DNA of 64,000 nt, taken from the NCBI RefSeq assembly GCF_005406125.1, contig NZ_BIXZ01000002.1, positions 186,001-250,000 on the forward strand, in the 5' to 3' direction. The notes below the pieces were generated by a model. It was not told the origin of the DNA. It was given only the letters and a program-made list of their open reading frames with translations, and ran no database searches. This document shows, piece by piece, positions 16,516-25,666 of this stretch; position 1 is the first letter of the stretch, and every line of letters begins with the position of its first letter. The stretch is from Haloarcula mannanilytica. Its GTDB lineage: Archaea; Halobacteriota; Halobacteria; Halobacteriales; Haloarculaceae. The translations under genes were made by a program, and so were the position numbers.

Positions 16516-17607
16516 CTACGCTTCGAAGCCGTCTTCGAAGACGAACGTCCCGTCCCGCTGCACAACTTCACCGTCGACTTCAATGAACGAATCCTCGCTC
16601 ATGTCGACGATCATGTCGACGTGGACCGCCGACTCGTTCTGTTCGTTGTCCTCGCCGACAGTCTCCTCGTAGGCTCGTCCTACCGCCATGTGAACGGTGT
16701 CGCCCATCTTCTCGTCGAACAGCATGTTGTAGGAGAACTGGTCGATGTCGCGGTTCATCCCTATACCGAGTTCGCCCAGCCGGTTCGCGCCGTCGTCAGT
16801 CGACAGCACCTCGGTAAGGAGGTCCTCGTTCTTCTCGGCGCTGTGTTCTACCACTTCACCGTCTTCGAACCGCAGGAATACGCCAGTCACCTCTCGACCC
16901 TGGTGGTACAGCGGCTTGTCGAACAGCACTTCGCCCTCGACGCTGTCAGGGACCGGCGCGGTGAACACCTCGCCGCCGGGGAGGTTCTTCTCGCCGTAGT
17001 CGTTGAGGGTCTCGTTGCCGGCGATAGACATCGTCACGTCGGTGGTCTCCCCGGAGACGATGCGGACCTCGTCGGCAGGGTCCAGAATCTCGACCATCTG
17101 TGACTGGTGCTCGCGGACGGCGTCCCAGTCTTTGAGGACGGCGTCCCAGACGAAGTTCTCGTAGCCCTCCGTCGAAGTCTGGGCGAGCTGAGCGTTCGCA
17201 GGCGCGGGGTACTGGGTGAGACACCAGGTCTTCGAGAGCCGTTCGTTCAGGAGCGGCTGCTGGGACTGCTGGTAGGCGGCCGTCGTTTCGGGGTCCACAT
17301 CGCTGGTTTCAGTGACGTTGTCGCTGCCCTTGATGGCGATGTAGGCGTCCATCTCCTCGTACAGCGCCTCAACGTGGCTCGGTGTCTCGAACTCGTCACG
17401 GTTGCGGAGATAGGCACGGCGGAACCGCTCGCCGAGACGGTCCTGGACGACGAGCGGGTTCGCACCGCGGTCGGCGGCGAACTCGTGTAACGCGGTGACG
17501 AGGTCCGCAGCCTGGGGGTGGGCGTCGATAACCAGATTGTCGCCCTCGCTCAGGTCGATAGAGTGGTCGACGATGACCTCTGCGTGTTCGCGGATACGTG
17601 GGTCCAT
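16516..17607 (-). CDS. Aminopeptidase, family M29
   Basis: 363 residues, the usual length for M29 (AmpS/AmpT-type) metallopeptidases. It begins MDPRIREHAEVIVDHSIDLS with the two-domain substrate pattern GDNLVIDAHPQAADLV. Metal-ligand regions are visible as LPGGEVFTAPVPDSVEG, then EKMGDTVHMAVGRAYEET and ESAVHVDMIVDM. These enzymes remove N-terminal residues using two metal ions, in the cytoplasm, and recycle peptides. The start is the ATG at 17605-17607. Confidence 0.88.
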   Translation of the reverse strand: MDPRIREHAEVIVDHSIDLSEGDNLVIDAHPQAADLVTALHEFAADRGANPLVVQDRLGERFRRAYLRNRDEFETPSHVEALYEEMDAYIAIKGSDNVTETSDVDPETTAAYQQSQQPLLNERLSKTWCLTQYPAPANAQLAQTSTEGYENFVWDAVLKDWDAVREHQSQMVEILDPADEVRIVSGETTDVTMSIAGNETLNDYGEKNLPGGEVFTAPVPDSVEGEVLFDKPLYHQGREVTGVFLRFEDGEVVEHSAEKNEDLLTEVLSTDDGANRLGELGIGMNRDIDQFSYNMLFDEKMGDTVHMAVGRAYEETVGEDNEQNESAVHVDMIVDMSEDSFIEVDGEVVQRDGTFVFEDGFEA

Positions 17608-17650
17608 ACAGGTAGGCGCCGCCGGCAGGCCTTACCCGTTACCTTCCCGG

Positions 17651-17776
17651 CTACTTCTTCTTGCTCTGCTGGAACCCCTCTTTGAACCCCTGAAACGTCC
17701 GCCGGAGCATCAGGTACATGAAAAAGAAAAACAGGAGGACAGCGGCGAGAAGCGCGTAGGTGACCCAGTCAACCAT
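17651..17776 (-). CDS. 41-residue single-pass membrane protein
   Basis: The product is one hydrophobic helix (WVTYALLAAVLLFFFFMYLM, residues 3-22) followed by a basic amphipathic tail ending QQSKKK. The ATG at 17774-17776 is chosen because the in-frame extension upstream has no membrane or haloarchaeal character. It sits 43 bases beyond the M29 start on the same strand. Short proteins of this shape are conserved in haloarchaea without known function. Confidence 0.6.
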   Translation of the reverse strand: MVDWVTYALLAAVLLFFFFMYLMLRRTFQGFKEGFQQSKKK

Positions 17777-17935
17777 ACCGGCGATTGTCGAGCGGAGATG
17801 AAAGTCCTTTCGGGAGTCGCGCAATCGGGCGTCTCCCGGGCGATTTTGGAGGGTAAAATACGGGTTTGAGCGATAGCTACAACGAGTACTAGCCCTTGGC
17901 AAAGACTAATAATACCATAGAACATATGAACTACC

Positions 17936-18619
17936 ATGTCGTTGCTGCCTTCTCGGGACCCGGCGACCCCGGACGCCGAACCCCGAGTCATCGGTGTCGA
18001 CAGTGATGATGCGGACGACGTGCTGTCGGCACTCTCGGCAGAGACAGCGCGTAACTTACTGTCAGAACTGAACAAGGAGCCAGCGCCACCGTCGGAACTC
18101 GCCGACCGGGTGGATACGTCGCTACAAAACGCGCAGTACCATCTGAAGAAACTCAAAAACGCCGGTGCAGTGGAGGTGGTCGATACGGCCTACTCCGAGA
18201 AGGGCCGGGAGATGGACGTGTTCGCCCCGGCCAACCAGCCGCTTGTCATCTGTGCCGGTGACGAACAGGAAACGTCGGGCCTGCGGGCGGCGCTAGCGAA
18301 CCTCGTCGGTGGCCTCGCTATCATCGGCTTTGCCAGCCTGCTGGTCCAGCAGGTGTTCGGGAGCGGGCTGGGAACGCTGTTTGGCGGACCGACCGTGTCC
18401 ACCGGGAGTGCGGACACCGATCCCCGGAATCCGAGCCTCTATGCCGAGAACGCGACCGTGACCGACGGTGGCTTCGAGACTACTGCGGGGGCGCTCGATA
18501 CTGCCGCACAGGGCGGTGCTGAAGCTGCCGCAGCCGTTATCCCGCCGGGGCTAGCGTTCTTCGCCGGCGGCGCATTCGTCCTCGCGGGGATGGCGGCGCT
18601 GTGGTACATGCGCGAGTAA
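17936..18619 (+). CDS. ArsR-type winged-helix protein with two membrane segments
   Basis: 227 residues. Residues 25-95 form a winged helix (VLSALSAETARNLLSELNKE, then QNAQYHLKKLKNAGAVEVVD), the ArsR-like DNA-binding fold. Two hydrophobic segments follow, at about 120-142 and 200-224 (LAFFAGGAFVLAGMAALWYM), separated by a Thr/Ala-rich loop likely outside the cell. A membrane-tethered DNA-binding regulator is inferred. A TATA-like TAATAATACC at about 17907-17916 sits roughly 25 bases before the ATG. Confidence 0.75.
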   Translation: MSLLPSRDPATPDAEPRVIGVDSDDADDVLSALSAETARNLLSELNKEPAPPSELADRVDTSLQNAQYHLKKLKNAGAVEVVDTAYSEKGREMDVFAPANQPLVICAGDEQETSGLRAALANLVGGLAIIGFASLLVQQVFGSGLGTLFGGPTVSTGSADTDPRNPSLYAENATVTDGGFETTAGALDTAAQGGAEAAAAVIPPGLAFFAGGAFVLAGMAALWYMRE

Positions 18620-18689
18620 CCGGCGACGACTGCTTTTCTCCAAGACGACGAAGATAGCGTCTCAATCAGCGGTGTTCTGCGAGATTGTC

Positions 18690-19199
18690 TTATCGTTCGA
18701 CAGTAGTCGTCGAGATCGGCGTCCCGTCCGGGGAGCGAAGGCGTACACGAACGTCCCCGGCCACGACATCGAGTTCCGCATGTGCCGGCTGATAGCGCCG
18801 CGGATCGGCGTAACTGCCCGGGTTGACCAGCGTCCAGCCGCCGAAATCGGTCAGCGTGGGGTTGTGTGAGTGGCCGACGACGACGATGTCGGCGTTTTCC
18901 TGCCGAGCTAGCATGCCGAGCGCGGTTTCGGTGTGCTCGTGGCCATGAGCGACGACGATTGTAAGTCCCTCCCAAGAGATGGTCGCAACGTCGGGGAGTC
19001 GGTCGCGGACCGCCGACCTGTCGTTGTTTCCGACGACGCCGGTCAGTTCGTCGCACTCGGCGTCGATTGCATCGAGGACCGGTTCGGTCATGAAATCGCC
19101 CGCGTGAAGAACGTGGTCGGCCTCGCGGACGGCGTCTAGTGTCCGGCCGGTCAGTCGATGGTCGTCAGTCCCGTGAGTGTCGGAGATGGCAGCGAGCAT
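18690..19199 (-). CDS. YfcE/MJ0936-type metallophosphoesterase
   Basis: 169 residues with the calcineurin-like motifs in order: SDTHG (6-10), HAGDF (32-36), GNND (57-60, where most relatives have GNHD), AHGHEH (about 84-89) and GHSHNP (about 107-112). These bind two metal ions. The archaeal relative MJ0936 hydrolyses simple phosphodiesters; the natural substrate is unknown. The promoter faces the CDF gene: a minus-strand TATA GGATTTATACC lies at about 19218-19228, about 25 bases before the ATG at 19199. Confidence 0.85.
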   Translation of the reverse strand: MLAAISDTHGTDDHRLTGRTLDAVREADHVLHAGDFMTEPVLDAIDAECDELTGVVGNNDRSAVRDRLPDVATISWEGLTIVVAHGHEHTETALGMLARQENADIVVVGHSHNPTLTDFGGWTLVNPGSYADPRRYQPAHAELDVVAGDVRVRLRSPDGTPISTTTVER

Positions 19200-19265
19200 A
19201 CCGCGGGTAGTGGTGCCAGGTATAAATCCAGAAGCATTTTGCGTTACGGTCGTGACGGAAAAATA

Positions 19266-20237
19266 ATGGCAGGGAGCAAGTCAGTCGTCATGGCCGCACT
19301 GGTCGCCAACGGTGCGATTGCGATTTTGAAGTTCTTCGGCTTCCTTCTCACCGGGAGTGCGGCGATGCTGTCGGAGACGTATCACAGCATCTCAGACACC
19401 GGGAACCAGGTGTTCTTGCTCATCGGGATTCGATTCAGCGAGCGAGAGCGTGACCGCAAACACCCGTTCGGGTACGGCAAGGCGCAGTTCTTCTACAGCT
19501 TTCTTGTCTCCGTGTTCCTGTTCGGCATCGCCGGCTGGGAGAGCGCGAAACACGGCTACAACCAACTGACCGCCGGCGGCCACGGCGGCGGGCAACACGC
19601 CGGCGAGGCCGTCGAGTTCCTATTTATCTCCTTTACTCCGCCGGCCTGGCTGGACCCGCTGTGGGTCAATTACACCGTCCTGCTCGGAGCCTTTGCTTTC
19701 GAAACGTACGCGCTCGTGAAAGCCCGCGCCGAGATGAAACGCCAGATCGACCGCAACGACTGGTCGGGCTACCGCGAGGCGTTCCGCAAGACGAGCGACG
19801 TGACGACGCTGACCGCGCTGACCGAGGACACTATCGCGCTTGCGGGCATCGTCATCGCCCTGGTCGGTCTGTTCCTCGAACAGCAGACCGGCAACCCCTT
19901 CTTCGACCGGATTTCCGCGCTGCTCATCGGGATTATGCTGATGGGCTTTGCCCTGGCACTGGCCTGGGAGAACAAGCGCCTGCTGCTGGGCGAGAGCCTG
20001 CCAACGGACGAGGAACAGCGGCTCCGTGACATCGTCCTGCAGAACGAGCACGTCACCGAAATCATCGGCTTCCGAACGGTCTACTTCGGCCCGAACGAGA
20101 TTATCGTTTTCGCGGACCTGCAGTTCGACCCGACCTTCGACACGGAGGCAATAGACAACGAGATAACCGCCCTCGAATCGGCGATGCAAGACACCAACGG
20201 CGACATCAGGAAAGTCTACATCGAGCCGGAGCTATAG
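19266..20237 (+). CDS. Cation diffusion facilitator (CDF) metal transporter
   Basis: 323 residues from ATG 19266. Helix 2 has SETYHSISDTGNQ with the metal-site His40 and Asp44, the loop has HPFGYGKAQFFYS, and a later helix carries TALTEDTIALAGIV. About six membrane helices are followed by a cytoplasmic C-terminal domain (LRDIVLQNEHVTEIIGFRTV and VFADLQFDP). A His/Gly-rich loop (GGHGGGQHAGE) lies between helices 3 and 4. It should export divalent metal ions such as Zn or Mn. Its last 22 bases overlap, on the other strand, the end of the lipoprotein gene. Confidence 0.88.
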   Translation: MAGSKSVVMAALVANGAIAILKFFGFLLTGSAAMLSETYHSISDTGNQVFLLIGIRFSERERDRKHPFGYGKAQFFYSFLVSVFLFGIAGWESAKHGYNQLTAGGHGGGQHAGEAVEFLFISFTPPAWLDPLWVNYTVLLGAFAFETYALVKARAEMKRQIDRNDWSGYREAFRKTSDVTTLTALTEDTIALAGIVIALVGLFLEQQTGNPFFDRISALLIGIMLMGFALALAWENKRLLLGESLPTDEEQRLRDIVLQNEHVTEIIGFRTVYFGPNEIIVFADLQFDPTFDTEAIDNEITALESAMQDTNGDIRKVYIEPEL

Positions 20238-20968
20238 GGGTCGTTCTCCGCAAGCCACCACGGTATCGGCACGCGTTCTACGTCGGTCGAGACGGTCATC
20301 TCCATGCTGAGGTCCTGCGCCTGGGGGCGGTTCTCGTCGTGTTCGATGTACCTGACAATCCCCTGCCGGTCGACGTACAGGCGCGACGTGACGACGACGG
20401 ATTCGGTATCAGCAGCCGGAGTGGCGGAAGTCGTGGTCGCGGCCAGTACCGCCACCGGGCGGCCGTTCCAGGTGAACGAACCGACCTGTCTGTACGTCCG
20501 GTTCGCAAGCAGGAGTGCGAGGACGGCCCGTCCCGATGGGGCGTCTGTCAGCGACGCGTTCCCCGTGACGTTCGTCGTCGTGTAGGGCGTGTCGGGGTCG
20601 TCACGGACGTTGTGATACGCCGTCCCGTTCGACACGACAGTATCGTCGGTCAATGGCCCGAACTGCTGTCGGACCCGGCGAACGTCGGCGTCGCGGTCGA
20701 CCCACACGTCCAGCGTGTTGTGTGGCCCCGCCCGGACGACCCGGCGGTGGAAGCTCCGATTAGCCAGCGCCCACTTGTGGCGGTCAAGCAGCCGGTCCGT
20801 GTCGACCGTCCCGTCCTTGGTCGGGACTGTCACCGTCACGTCCGGCGAGCTAGTGGGAACCGGGGCCGGCGTCACCGAGTCGCTGTCTTCTGCCGTCGAA
20901 CCGGCCGGGAGAAAGCCGGAACAGCCCGCGAGAAGCGCGACAGCAACGGTGAGCGTGACGCGCCACAT
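20216..20968 (-). CDS. Haloarchaeal lipoprotein
   Basis: 250 residues from the ATG at 20966-20968. The N-terminus WRVTLTVAVALLAGCSGFLP has a lipobox (LAGC), so the mature protein should start at Cys16 and carry a lipid anchor on the cell surface. The rest is a Thr/Ser/Pro linker and a beta-rich domain (HNTLDVWVDRDADVRRVR, SGRAVLALLLANRTYRQVG, RLYVDRQGIVRYIEHD) with a pattern seen in haloarchaeal surface lipoproteins of unknown function. A longer in-frame reading continues upstream but overlaps the helicase gene and is not used. Confidence 0.75.
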   Translation of the reverse strand: MWRVTLTVAVALLAGCSGFLPAGSTAEDSDSVTPAPVPTSSPDVTVTVPTKDGTVDTDRLLDRHKWALANRSFHRRVVRAGPHNTLDVWVDRDADVRRVRQQFGPLTDDTVVSNGTAYHNVRDDPDTPYTTTNVTGNASLTDAPSGRAVLALLLANRTYRQVGSFTWNGRPVAVLAATTTSATPAADTESVVVTSRLYVDRQGIVRYIEHDENRPQAQDLSMEMTVSTDVERVPIPWWLAENDPYSSGSM

Positions 20969-21043
20969 GTGTTTCAGCAGGGCCGGGTGCGACAAGTAGC
21001 TGTGGGGCGAACCCTTTTGCCGGTGAACGGCCAAACCAGGCCT

Positions 21044-23221
21044 GTGGCGACGACCGACGACGGCTACATGCGGTTTTTCCCCTTCGAGGAGCCGTACGAC
21101 CATCAGCGGGAGGCGATGGGAACGATATACGACGCCCTCGATGCGGGCCAGGACGTGCTGTTCGAAGGGGCCTGCGGGACCGGCAAAACGCTCGCGTCGC
21201 TGGTCCCCGCGCTGGAACACGCCCGCGAGACGGGCAAGACCGTCGTCATCACGACGAACGTCCACCAGCAGATGCGCCAGTTCGTCGAGGACGCCAGAGC
21301 GATCACCAACCAGGAACGGCTGCGGGCCGTGGTCTTCCGCGGCAAGGGGTCGATGTGTCACATCGACGTTGACTACGAGGAATGTCAGGCACTTCGGGAC
21401 ACGACCCGTGACCTCGTCGAGGTCGAAAGCGACATCGCCGAACTGGAACAGCGCGAGGGGGAACTCCTCTCGGATGGCCAGGCGGGCAGCAGCGAGGCGA
21501 TGGAGGCCCGCAACGCCGTCGTCGAGGAACTCCGGGACCTGCAGGACGAACGGGAGGAAATCGAGACCGAGCGGTCGACCTGTGACCACTACTACCGGAA
21601 CCTCACCGTCGACACAAGCGAGTTCTATGCCTGGCTGTTCGACGACGTTCGGACGCCCGACGACGTGTACGAGTACGCCCACCAGCAGGGACTCTGTGGC
21701 TACGAACTGCTGAAAGAGGGAATGGACGGCGTCGACCTCGTGGTGTGTAACTACCACCACCTGCTTGACCCGACCATCCGCGAGCAGTTCTTCCACTGGA
21801 TCGGACGCGACCCCGAGGACATCATCGCCGTCTTCGACGAGGCCCACAACGTCGAATCGGCCGCCCGCGACCACGCCCGGCGGACGCTCACCGAGAACAC
21901 GCTCGACCAGGCGCTGGACGAACTCGACGGCGAGGACGACGCCCGGACCGACGCCGCGGCCAACGTCATCGAGACGTTCCGGGACGCACTCGTCGAGGCC
22001 TACGAGGACTCCTTCGAGTTCGGCCGTCGCGCGACCGTCGACGAGCACTGGGACGACATCACCATCGCCAACGACGACCGGAAAGACGACCTGACGCTCG
22101 CGTTCCTCCAGGGATACACCGGCCCCGGCTTCCACGAGGAACTGGATCACGCGCTGGAACTCGGTCGCGATTTGGACGCACGGTATCAGGAGGCGTTCAA
22201 GAAGGGAGAGCTGGACACTAGAAAGGAGTGCCAGACCCTGCAGGCCGCCGGCTTCATCGCCGACTGGCTCGACGAATCCGACGAGACCGGCCAGTACCCC
22301 GTCGTCAGCGTCCGCCGCGACGAGTCGACCGACGAGGTGTACGGCCGCGCGGAACTGTACACCTGCATCCCCGAACAGATCACCCGCGACCTGTTCGAGG
22401 ACCTCCACGCAGCGGTGCTGATGAGCGCCACGCTGCGGCCCTTCGACGTGACCGAGAACGTGGTCGGCGTCGAGGACCCGGTGACGATGGCCTACGGCGC
22501 GCAGTTCCCGGAGGAACGCCGCCGGACCTACGCCGTCGACGGCCCCGCGCTGTTTTCCAGCGAACGGGACGACCCCCAGACACAGCAGCGCATCGCCCGC
22601 ACCCTCGAAGACATCGTGCGCTTCACGCCCGGGAACACGCTCGTGTTCTGTCCCTCCTACAGCGAGGCCGAGCGCTACCACGACATGACTGCCGTGAGCG
22701 CGACGCGGTACCTGGACGAACCGGGCACGCAAGCGCGTGACCTCCGTGAGGCCTTCACCGATGGCGATGACGGCGTCCTCTACACCTCGCTGTGGGGGAC
22801 GCTGGGCGAGGGCGTGAGCTATGACGGCGACGACGCCCGGACCGTCGTCGTGGTTGGCGTTCCCTACCCCCACCTCGACGACCGCATGGACGCCGTGCAG
22901 GACGCCTACGACGTAGCCTTCGGCGAGGACGAGGACGACGCAGGCTGGCGCTACGCCGTCGAGATTCCGACGGTCCGCAAGACCAGACAGGCCCTCGGTC
23001 GGGTGGTCCGTTCACCGGACGACTTCGGGGCGCGCATCCTGCTGGACAAGCGCTACACCGAGGCCGCCGAGATGGAGATGCACGACTACGCCGTCCGGGG
23101 AACCTTTCCTCCGGAAGAACGCCGCGAGATGGTCGACATCGGCCCCGAGAAACTCAAGTTCGCGATGCTGAACTTCTACCAGGACATGGAAGCCTACGAC
23201 GGGCCGCCGCCGAAGCCCTGA
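21044..23221 (+). CDS. XPD/Rad3-type DNA helicase with Fe-S cluster
   Basis: 725 residues from a GTG at 21044, chosen because it gives the family N-terminus ATTDDGYMRFFPFEEPYDHQ and lies about 30 bases after CCTTTTGCC; ATG 21068 is the alternative. Walker A is GACGTGKT (42-49) and the DEAH box is at 265-268. Four Cys at 105, 114, 180 and 218 lie in the arch region and match the 4Fe-4S cluster of XPD. C-terminal helicase motifs include SATLRPFD, CPSYSEAERYHD and QALGRVVRSPDD. It unwinds DNA 5' to 3' in repair. Its last codons recur after hairpin element B. Confidence 0.92.
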   Translation: MATTDDGYMRFFPFEEPYDHQREAMGTIYDALDAGQDVLFEGACGTGKTLASLVPALEHARETGKTVVITTNVHQQMRQFVEDARAITNQERLRAVVFRGKGSMCHIDVDYEECQALRDTTRDLVEVESDIAELEQREGELLSDGQAGSSEAMEARNAVVEELRDLQDEREEIETERSTCDHYYRNLTVDTSEFYAWLFDDVRTPDDVYEYAHQQGLCGYELLKEGMDGVDLVVCNYHHLLDPTIREQFFHWIGRDPEDIIAVFDEAHNVESAARDHARRTLTENTLDQALDELDGEDDARTDAAANVIETFRDALVEAYEDSFEFGRRATVDEHWDDITIANDDRKDDLTLAFLQGYTGPGFHEELDHALELGRDLDARYQEAFKKGELDTRKECQTLQAAGFIADWLDESDETGQYPVVSVRRDESTDEVYGRAELYTCIPEQITRDLFEDLHAAVLMSATLRPFDVTENVVGVEDPVTMAYGAQFPEERRRTYAVDGPALFSSERDDPQTQQRIARTLEDIVRFTPGNTLVFCPSYSEAERYHDMTAVSATRYLDEPGTQARDLREAFTDGDDGVLYTSLWGTLGEGVSYDGDDARTVVVVGVPYPHLDDRMDAVQDAYDVAFGEDEDDAGWRYAVEIPTVRKTRQALGRVVRSPDDFGARILLDKRYTEAAEMEMHDYAVRGTFPPEERREMVDIGPEKLKFAMLNFYQDMEAYDGPPPKP

Positions 23222-23375
23222 GTCAGTGGCACTGTGTTCGAACGGAGTGAGAACACACCGTTTTTCGCCCACGTTTTTCCAGGAGCCGTCCCGCAACGAG
23301 CGGCGCGAGTGAGGAACGGCGACGCTGAAAAAGGTGGATGCCGAGGCCTACGACGGGCTGCCGCCGAAGCCGTAG
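23222..23375 (+). repeat. Hairpin element B with second copy of the XPD tail
   Basis: The element starts next to the helicase stop. A perfect 7-base stem TGTGTTC/GAACACA (23233-23239 with 23251-23257) encloses the 11-base loop GAACGGAGTGA. Then come CGTTTTTCGCCCACG and TTTTTCCAGGAG, an imperfect inner hairpin (about 23285-23320, GCCGT against ACGGC), and the arm GACGCTGAAAAAGG (23321-23334). Bases 23337-23375 repeat the last codons of the helicase gene (EAYDGLPPKP then stop, against EAYDGPPPKP). The layout is that of element A. Confidence 0.75.
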
Positions 23376-23463
23376 CGGGTCCGAGCGTCCCGAGGGGCGA
23401 AAGCGACGGGCCGCCGACCGGAAACCGGATAGTTTGAAACCCTCCACGCGAAACTGGCGGGCA

Positions 23464-24096
23464 ATGCTAGTCGCCTTCGACTTCGACGGGACGCTCTCCG
23501 ACTCGGAGATGACGGTCCTGCTCGGGAACCAGAACGGGACGGCCGAAGACATGGCCGACATCACCGAGCGCGCGATGAACGACGAAATCGAGTACGCCGA
23601 GAGCCTCCGAAAGCGCTGTGCGCTGCTGGAGGACCTCCCGGACGAAAAAGCCCAGGCGGCCTTTGACGAAGTCGCTTTGCGTCCCGGTGCGGCGCAGGTC
23701 ATCGAGGCCCTGCGAGATGCCGGCGTCTACGTCGCCATCCTCACCGGCGGGTTCGAGCGCGGCGTCGAGGCTGCACTCGAAACGGAGGGGGTCGAGGTCG
23801 ACGCCATCGTCGCCAACCGGCTGTTAGTCGAGGACGGCAAACTCACCGGCGAGGTCCGCGGACCGCTCATCTCCGGGACGAAAGACGACGCGCTGGAGGT
23901 CGTGACCGCCGTCACCGGCGAGGACCGAGACACAACCGTCGCGGTCGGCGACGGGGCCAACGACCTCCCGATGCTCGAAGTCGCGAACCTCGCTATCGGC
24001 TTCGACCCGAAACCGGCCGTCGCGCCGTCGTGTGACACGACGGTCGAGACGATGGACGAACTGTACGACCTGCTGGAAGCCAAGCAAATCCTGTAG
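23464..24096 (+). CDS. serB: Phosphoserine phosphatase
   Basis: 210 residues from ATG 23464. HAD-family motifs are in order: DFDGTLSDSE (5-14) with the nucleophile Asp, ILTGGFERG (about 94-102), the Lys in SGTKDDALE (about 139-147) and GDGANDLPML (about 161-170). This pattern and length match SerB, which makes serine from phosphoserine in the cytoplasm. SerA of the same pathway is at 42315-43901, not linked. A TATA-like GATAGTTTGAAA lies at about 23428-23439. Confidence 0.88.
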   Translation: MLVAFDFDGTLSDSEMTVLLGNQNGTAEDMADITERAMNDEIEYAESLRKRCALLEDLPDEKAQAAFDEVALRPGAAQVIEALRDAGVYVAILTGGFERGVEAALETEGVEVDAIVANRLLVEDGKLTGEVRGPLISGTKDDALEVVTAVTGEDRDTTVAVGDGANDLPMLEVANLAIGFDPKPAVAPSCDTTVETMDELYDLLEAKQIL

Positions 24097-24367
24097 CGCA
24101 GTCTCTGTTTTCGCCGCTTTTCGTGTCGGTCAGTACGTCATCGAAAGCGGGAAATGGAAAACAGGGAGAAGCACGCTCCCCACGGATGCGAGCATTCGTT
24201 GTCGGACCAATGACAGAGTATGGTTGAGCGTGAACCGACGCGTGCTCGCTACCGGCGACGGTTCATTGAATACATCAACCGCTATCCTAATAAACCTAGT
24301 GAATAGGTGAATTGTTGCGCTAATCTGGCACGTCCGTCCACAGATAGTCGAAAATCTTTGTCCTTTG

Positions 24368-25666
24368 CTAATTAGTTGCGCGGCTGATAGCCTGATCAAG
24401 GTCGGCCTTGATATCCTCGACAGACTCGGTGCCGACAGAGAGACGGACCATATCATCGGTGACCCCGGCAGCGGCCTTTTCCTCGTCGGTGAGTTGCTGG
24501 TGGGTGGTCGAGGCGGGGTGGATGATGAGCGTCTTCGCGTCGCCGACGTTCGCCAGCAGCGAGGCGATTTCCGTCGATTCGACGGTCGAGCGGGCGGCGT
24601 CATAGCCCGCGTCAAGGCCGAACGTTATCATCCCGCCGTAGCCGCCGTCGAGGTACTCGCTGGCGGTGTCGTGGGTCTCGTGGTCGTCGAGGCCGGGGTA
24701 GGTGACCCACGAGACTTCGGGGTGGTCCGCGAGGAACTCGGCGACGCCCATGGCGTTGTCGCAGTGACGGTCCATCCGCGCGGGCAGCGTCTCCAGCCCC
24801 TGCATCGTCTGCCAGGCGTCGAAGGGAGACTGCTGGCAGCCCAGGTCACGGAGACCACGGGCGATGGCGGCGTAGGTGAAAGCAGCGTCGTCGAAGCGCT
24901 CCCGGAAGTTGACGCCGTGATACGCGGGGTTGTCGCCGGCGATTTCGGGGAACTTGTCGGCGTGTTCCTCCCACGGGAAGGAGCCGCCGTCGACGAGAAT
25001 CCCGCCGACGGTGGTGCCGTGGCCGTGAATCCACTTGGTCGTGGAGTTCCAGACGAGGTCCGCGCCGTGTTCGATTGGGTTGCAGAGGTACGGCGTCGCG
25101 AAGGTGTTGTCGACGAAGAAGGGGACGCTGTGGTCGTGGGCGATCTCGGCCAGGCGCTCGAAGTCGGGCGTCACGAGCGCCGGGTTACCGATGGTCTCGC
25201 AGTGAACGTAGGCCGTGTTCTCGTCGATGGCCTCGGCGTAGGCGTCGTAGTCGAGCGTGTCGACGAAGCGGGTCTCAACACCGTTTCGCGGCGCGGTGTG
25301 GGTGTAGTAGGTGTAGGTCCCACCGTACAGCGACGACGCCGTGACGACGTTGTCGCCGACATCCGCAAGCAGGAAGGTGGCGAGGTTCAGCGACGCCATG
25401 CCGGAAGCGGTTGCGACCGCGCCGACGCCCCCTTCCAGCGCCGCCAGCCGTTCCTGGAGCATCCCGACAGTGGGGTTCATCAGCCGCGAGTAGATGTGGC
25501 CCGGCTTCTCCAGTGCGAACTGCTGGGCTGCATCCTCAGCGTCCTCGAAGACGTACGAGGTGGTCTGGTACAGCGGCGGCGCGCGCGAGCGCGTCTCGGC
25601 GTCTGGCTCTTCTTGCCCGACGTGCAGGGCGTCAGTCTCGAATCCACGGTCTGGGTCGTCGCTCAT
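24368..25666 (-). CDS. metY: O-acetylhomoserine aminocarboxypropyltransferase (MetY-type)
   Basis: 432 residues, a Cys/Met metabolism PLP enzyme. It opens FETDALHVGQEEPDAETRSR and PPLYQTTSYVFEDAEDA. The phosphate-binding YSRLMNPTV and ATASGMASL segments, the Asp in FFVDNTFATPYLCNP, and the PLP Lys in WNSTTKWIHGHGTTVGG are all present. The length and the PWEEHADKFPEI insert fit the O-acetylhomoserine sulfhydrylase branch rather than cystathionine synthases. It makes homocysteine from O-acetylhomoserine and sulfide. A minus-strand box around 25690-25700 (ATTAAGCC) may be its promoter. Confidence 0.88.
   Translation of the reverse strand: MSDDPDRGFETDALHVGQEEPDAETRSRAPPLYQTTSYVFEDAEDAAQQFALEKPGHIYSRLMNPTVGMLQERLAALEGGVGAVATASGMASLNLATFLLADVGDNVVTASSLYGGTYTYYTHTAPRNGVETRFVDTLDYDAYAEAIDENTAYVHCETIGNPALVTPDFERLAEIAHDHSVPFFVDNTFATPYLCNPIEHGADLVWNSTTKWIHGHGTTVGGILVDGGSFPWEEHADKFPEIAGDNPAYHGVNFRERFDDAAFTYAAIARGLRDLGCQQSPFDAWQTMQGLETLPARMDRHCDNAMGVAEFLADHPEVSWVTYPGLDDHETHDTASEYLDGGYGGMITFGLDAGYDAARSTVESTEIASLLANVGDAKTLIIHPASTTHQQLTDEEKAAAGVTDDMVRLSVGTESVEDIKADLDQAISRATN

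Noticed and set aside
20216-22873. An 885-codon open frame on the minus strand
   Set aside because: Only the last 251 codons (from 20968) have a signal peptide and lipobox; the rest lies opposite the XPD gene and is a reading-frame shadow of its GC-biased codons.
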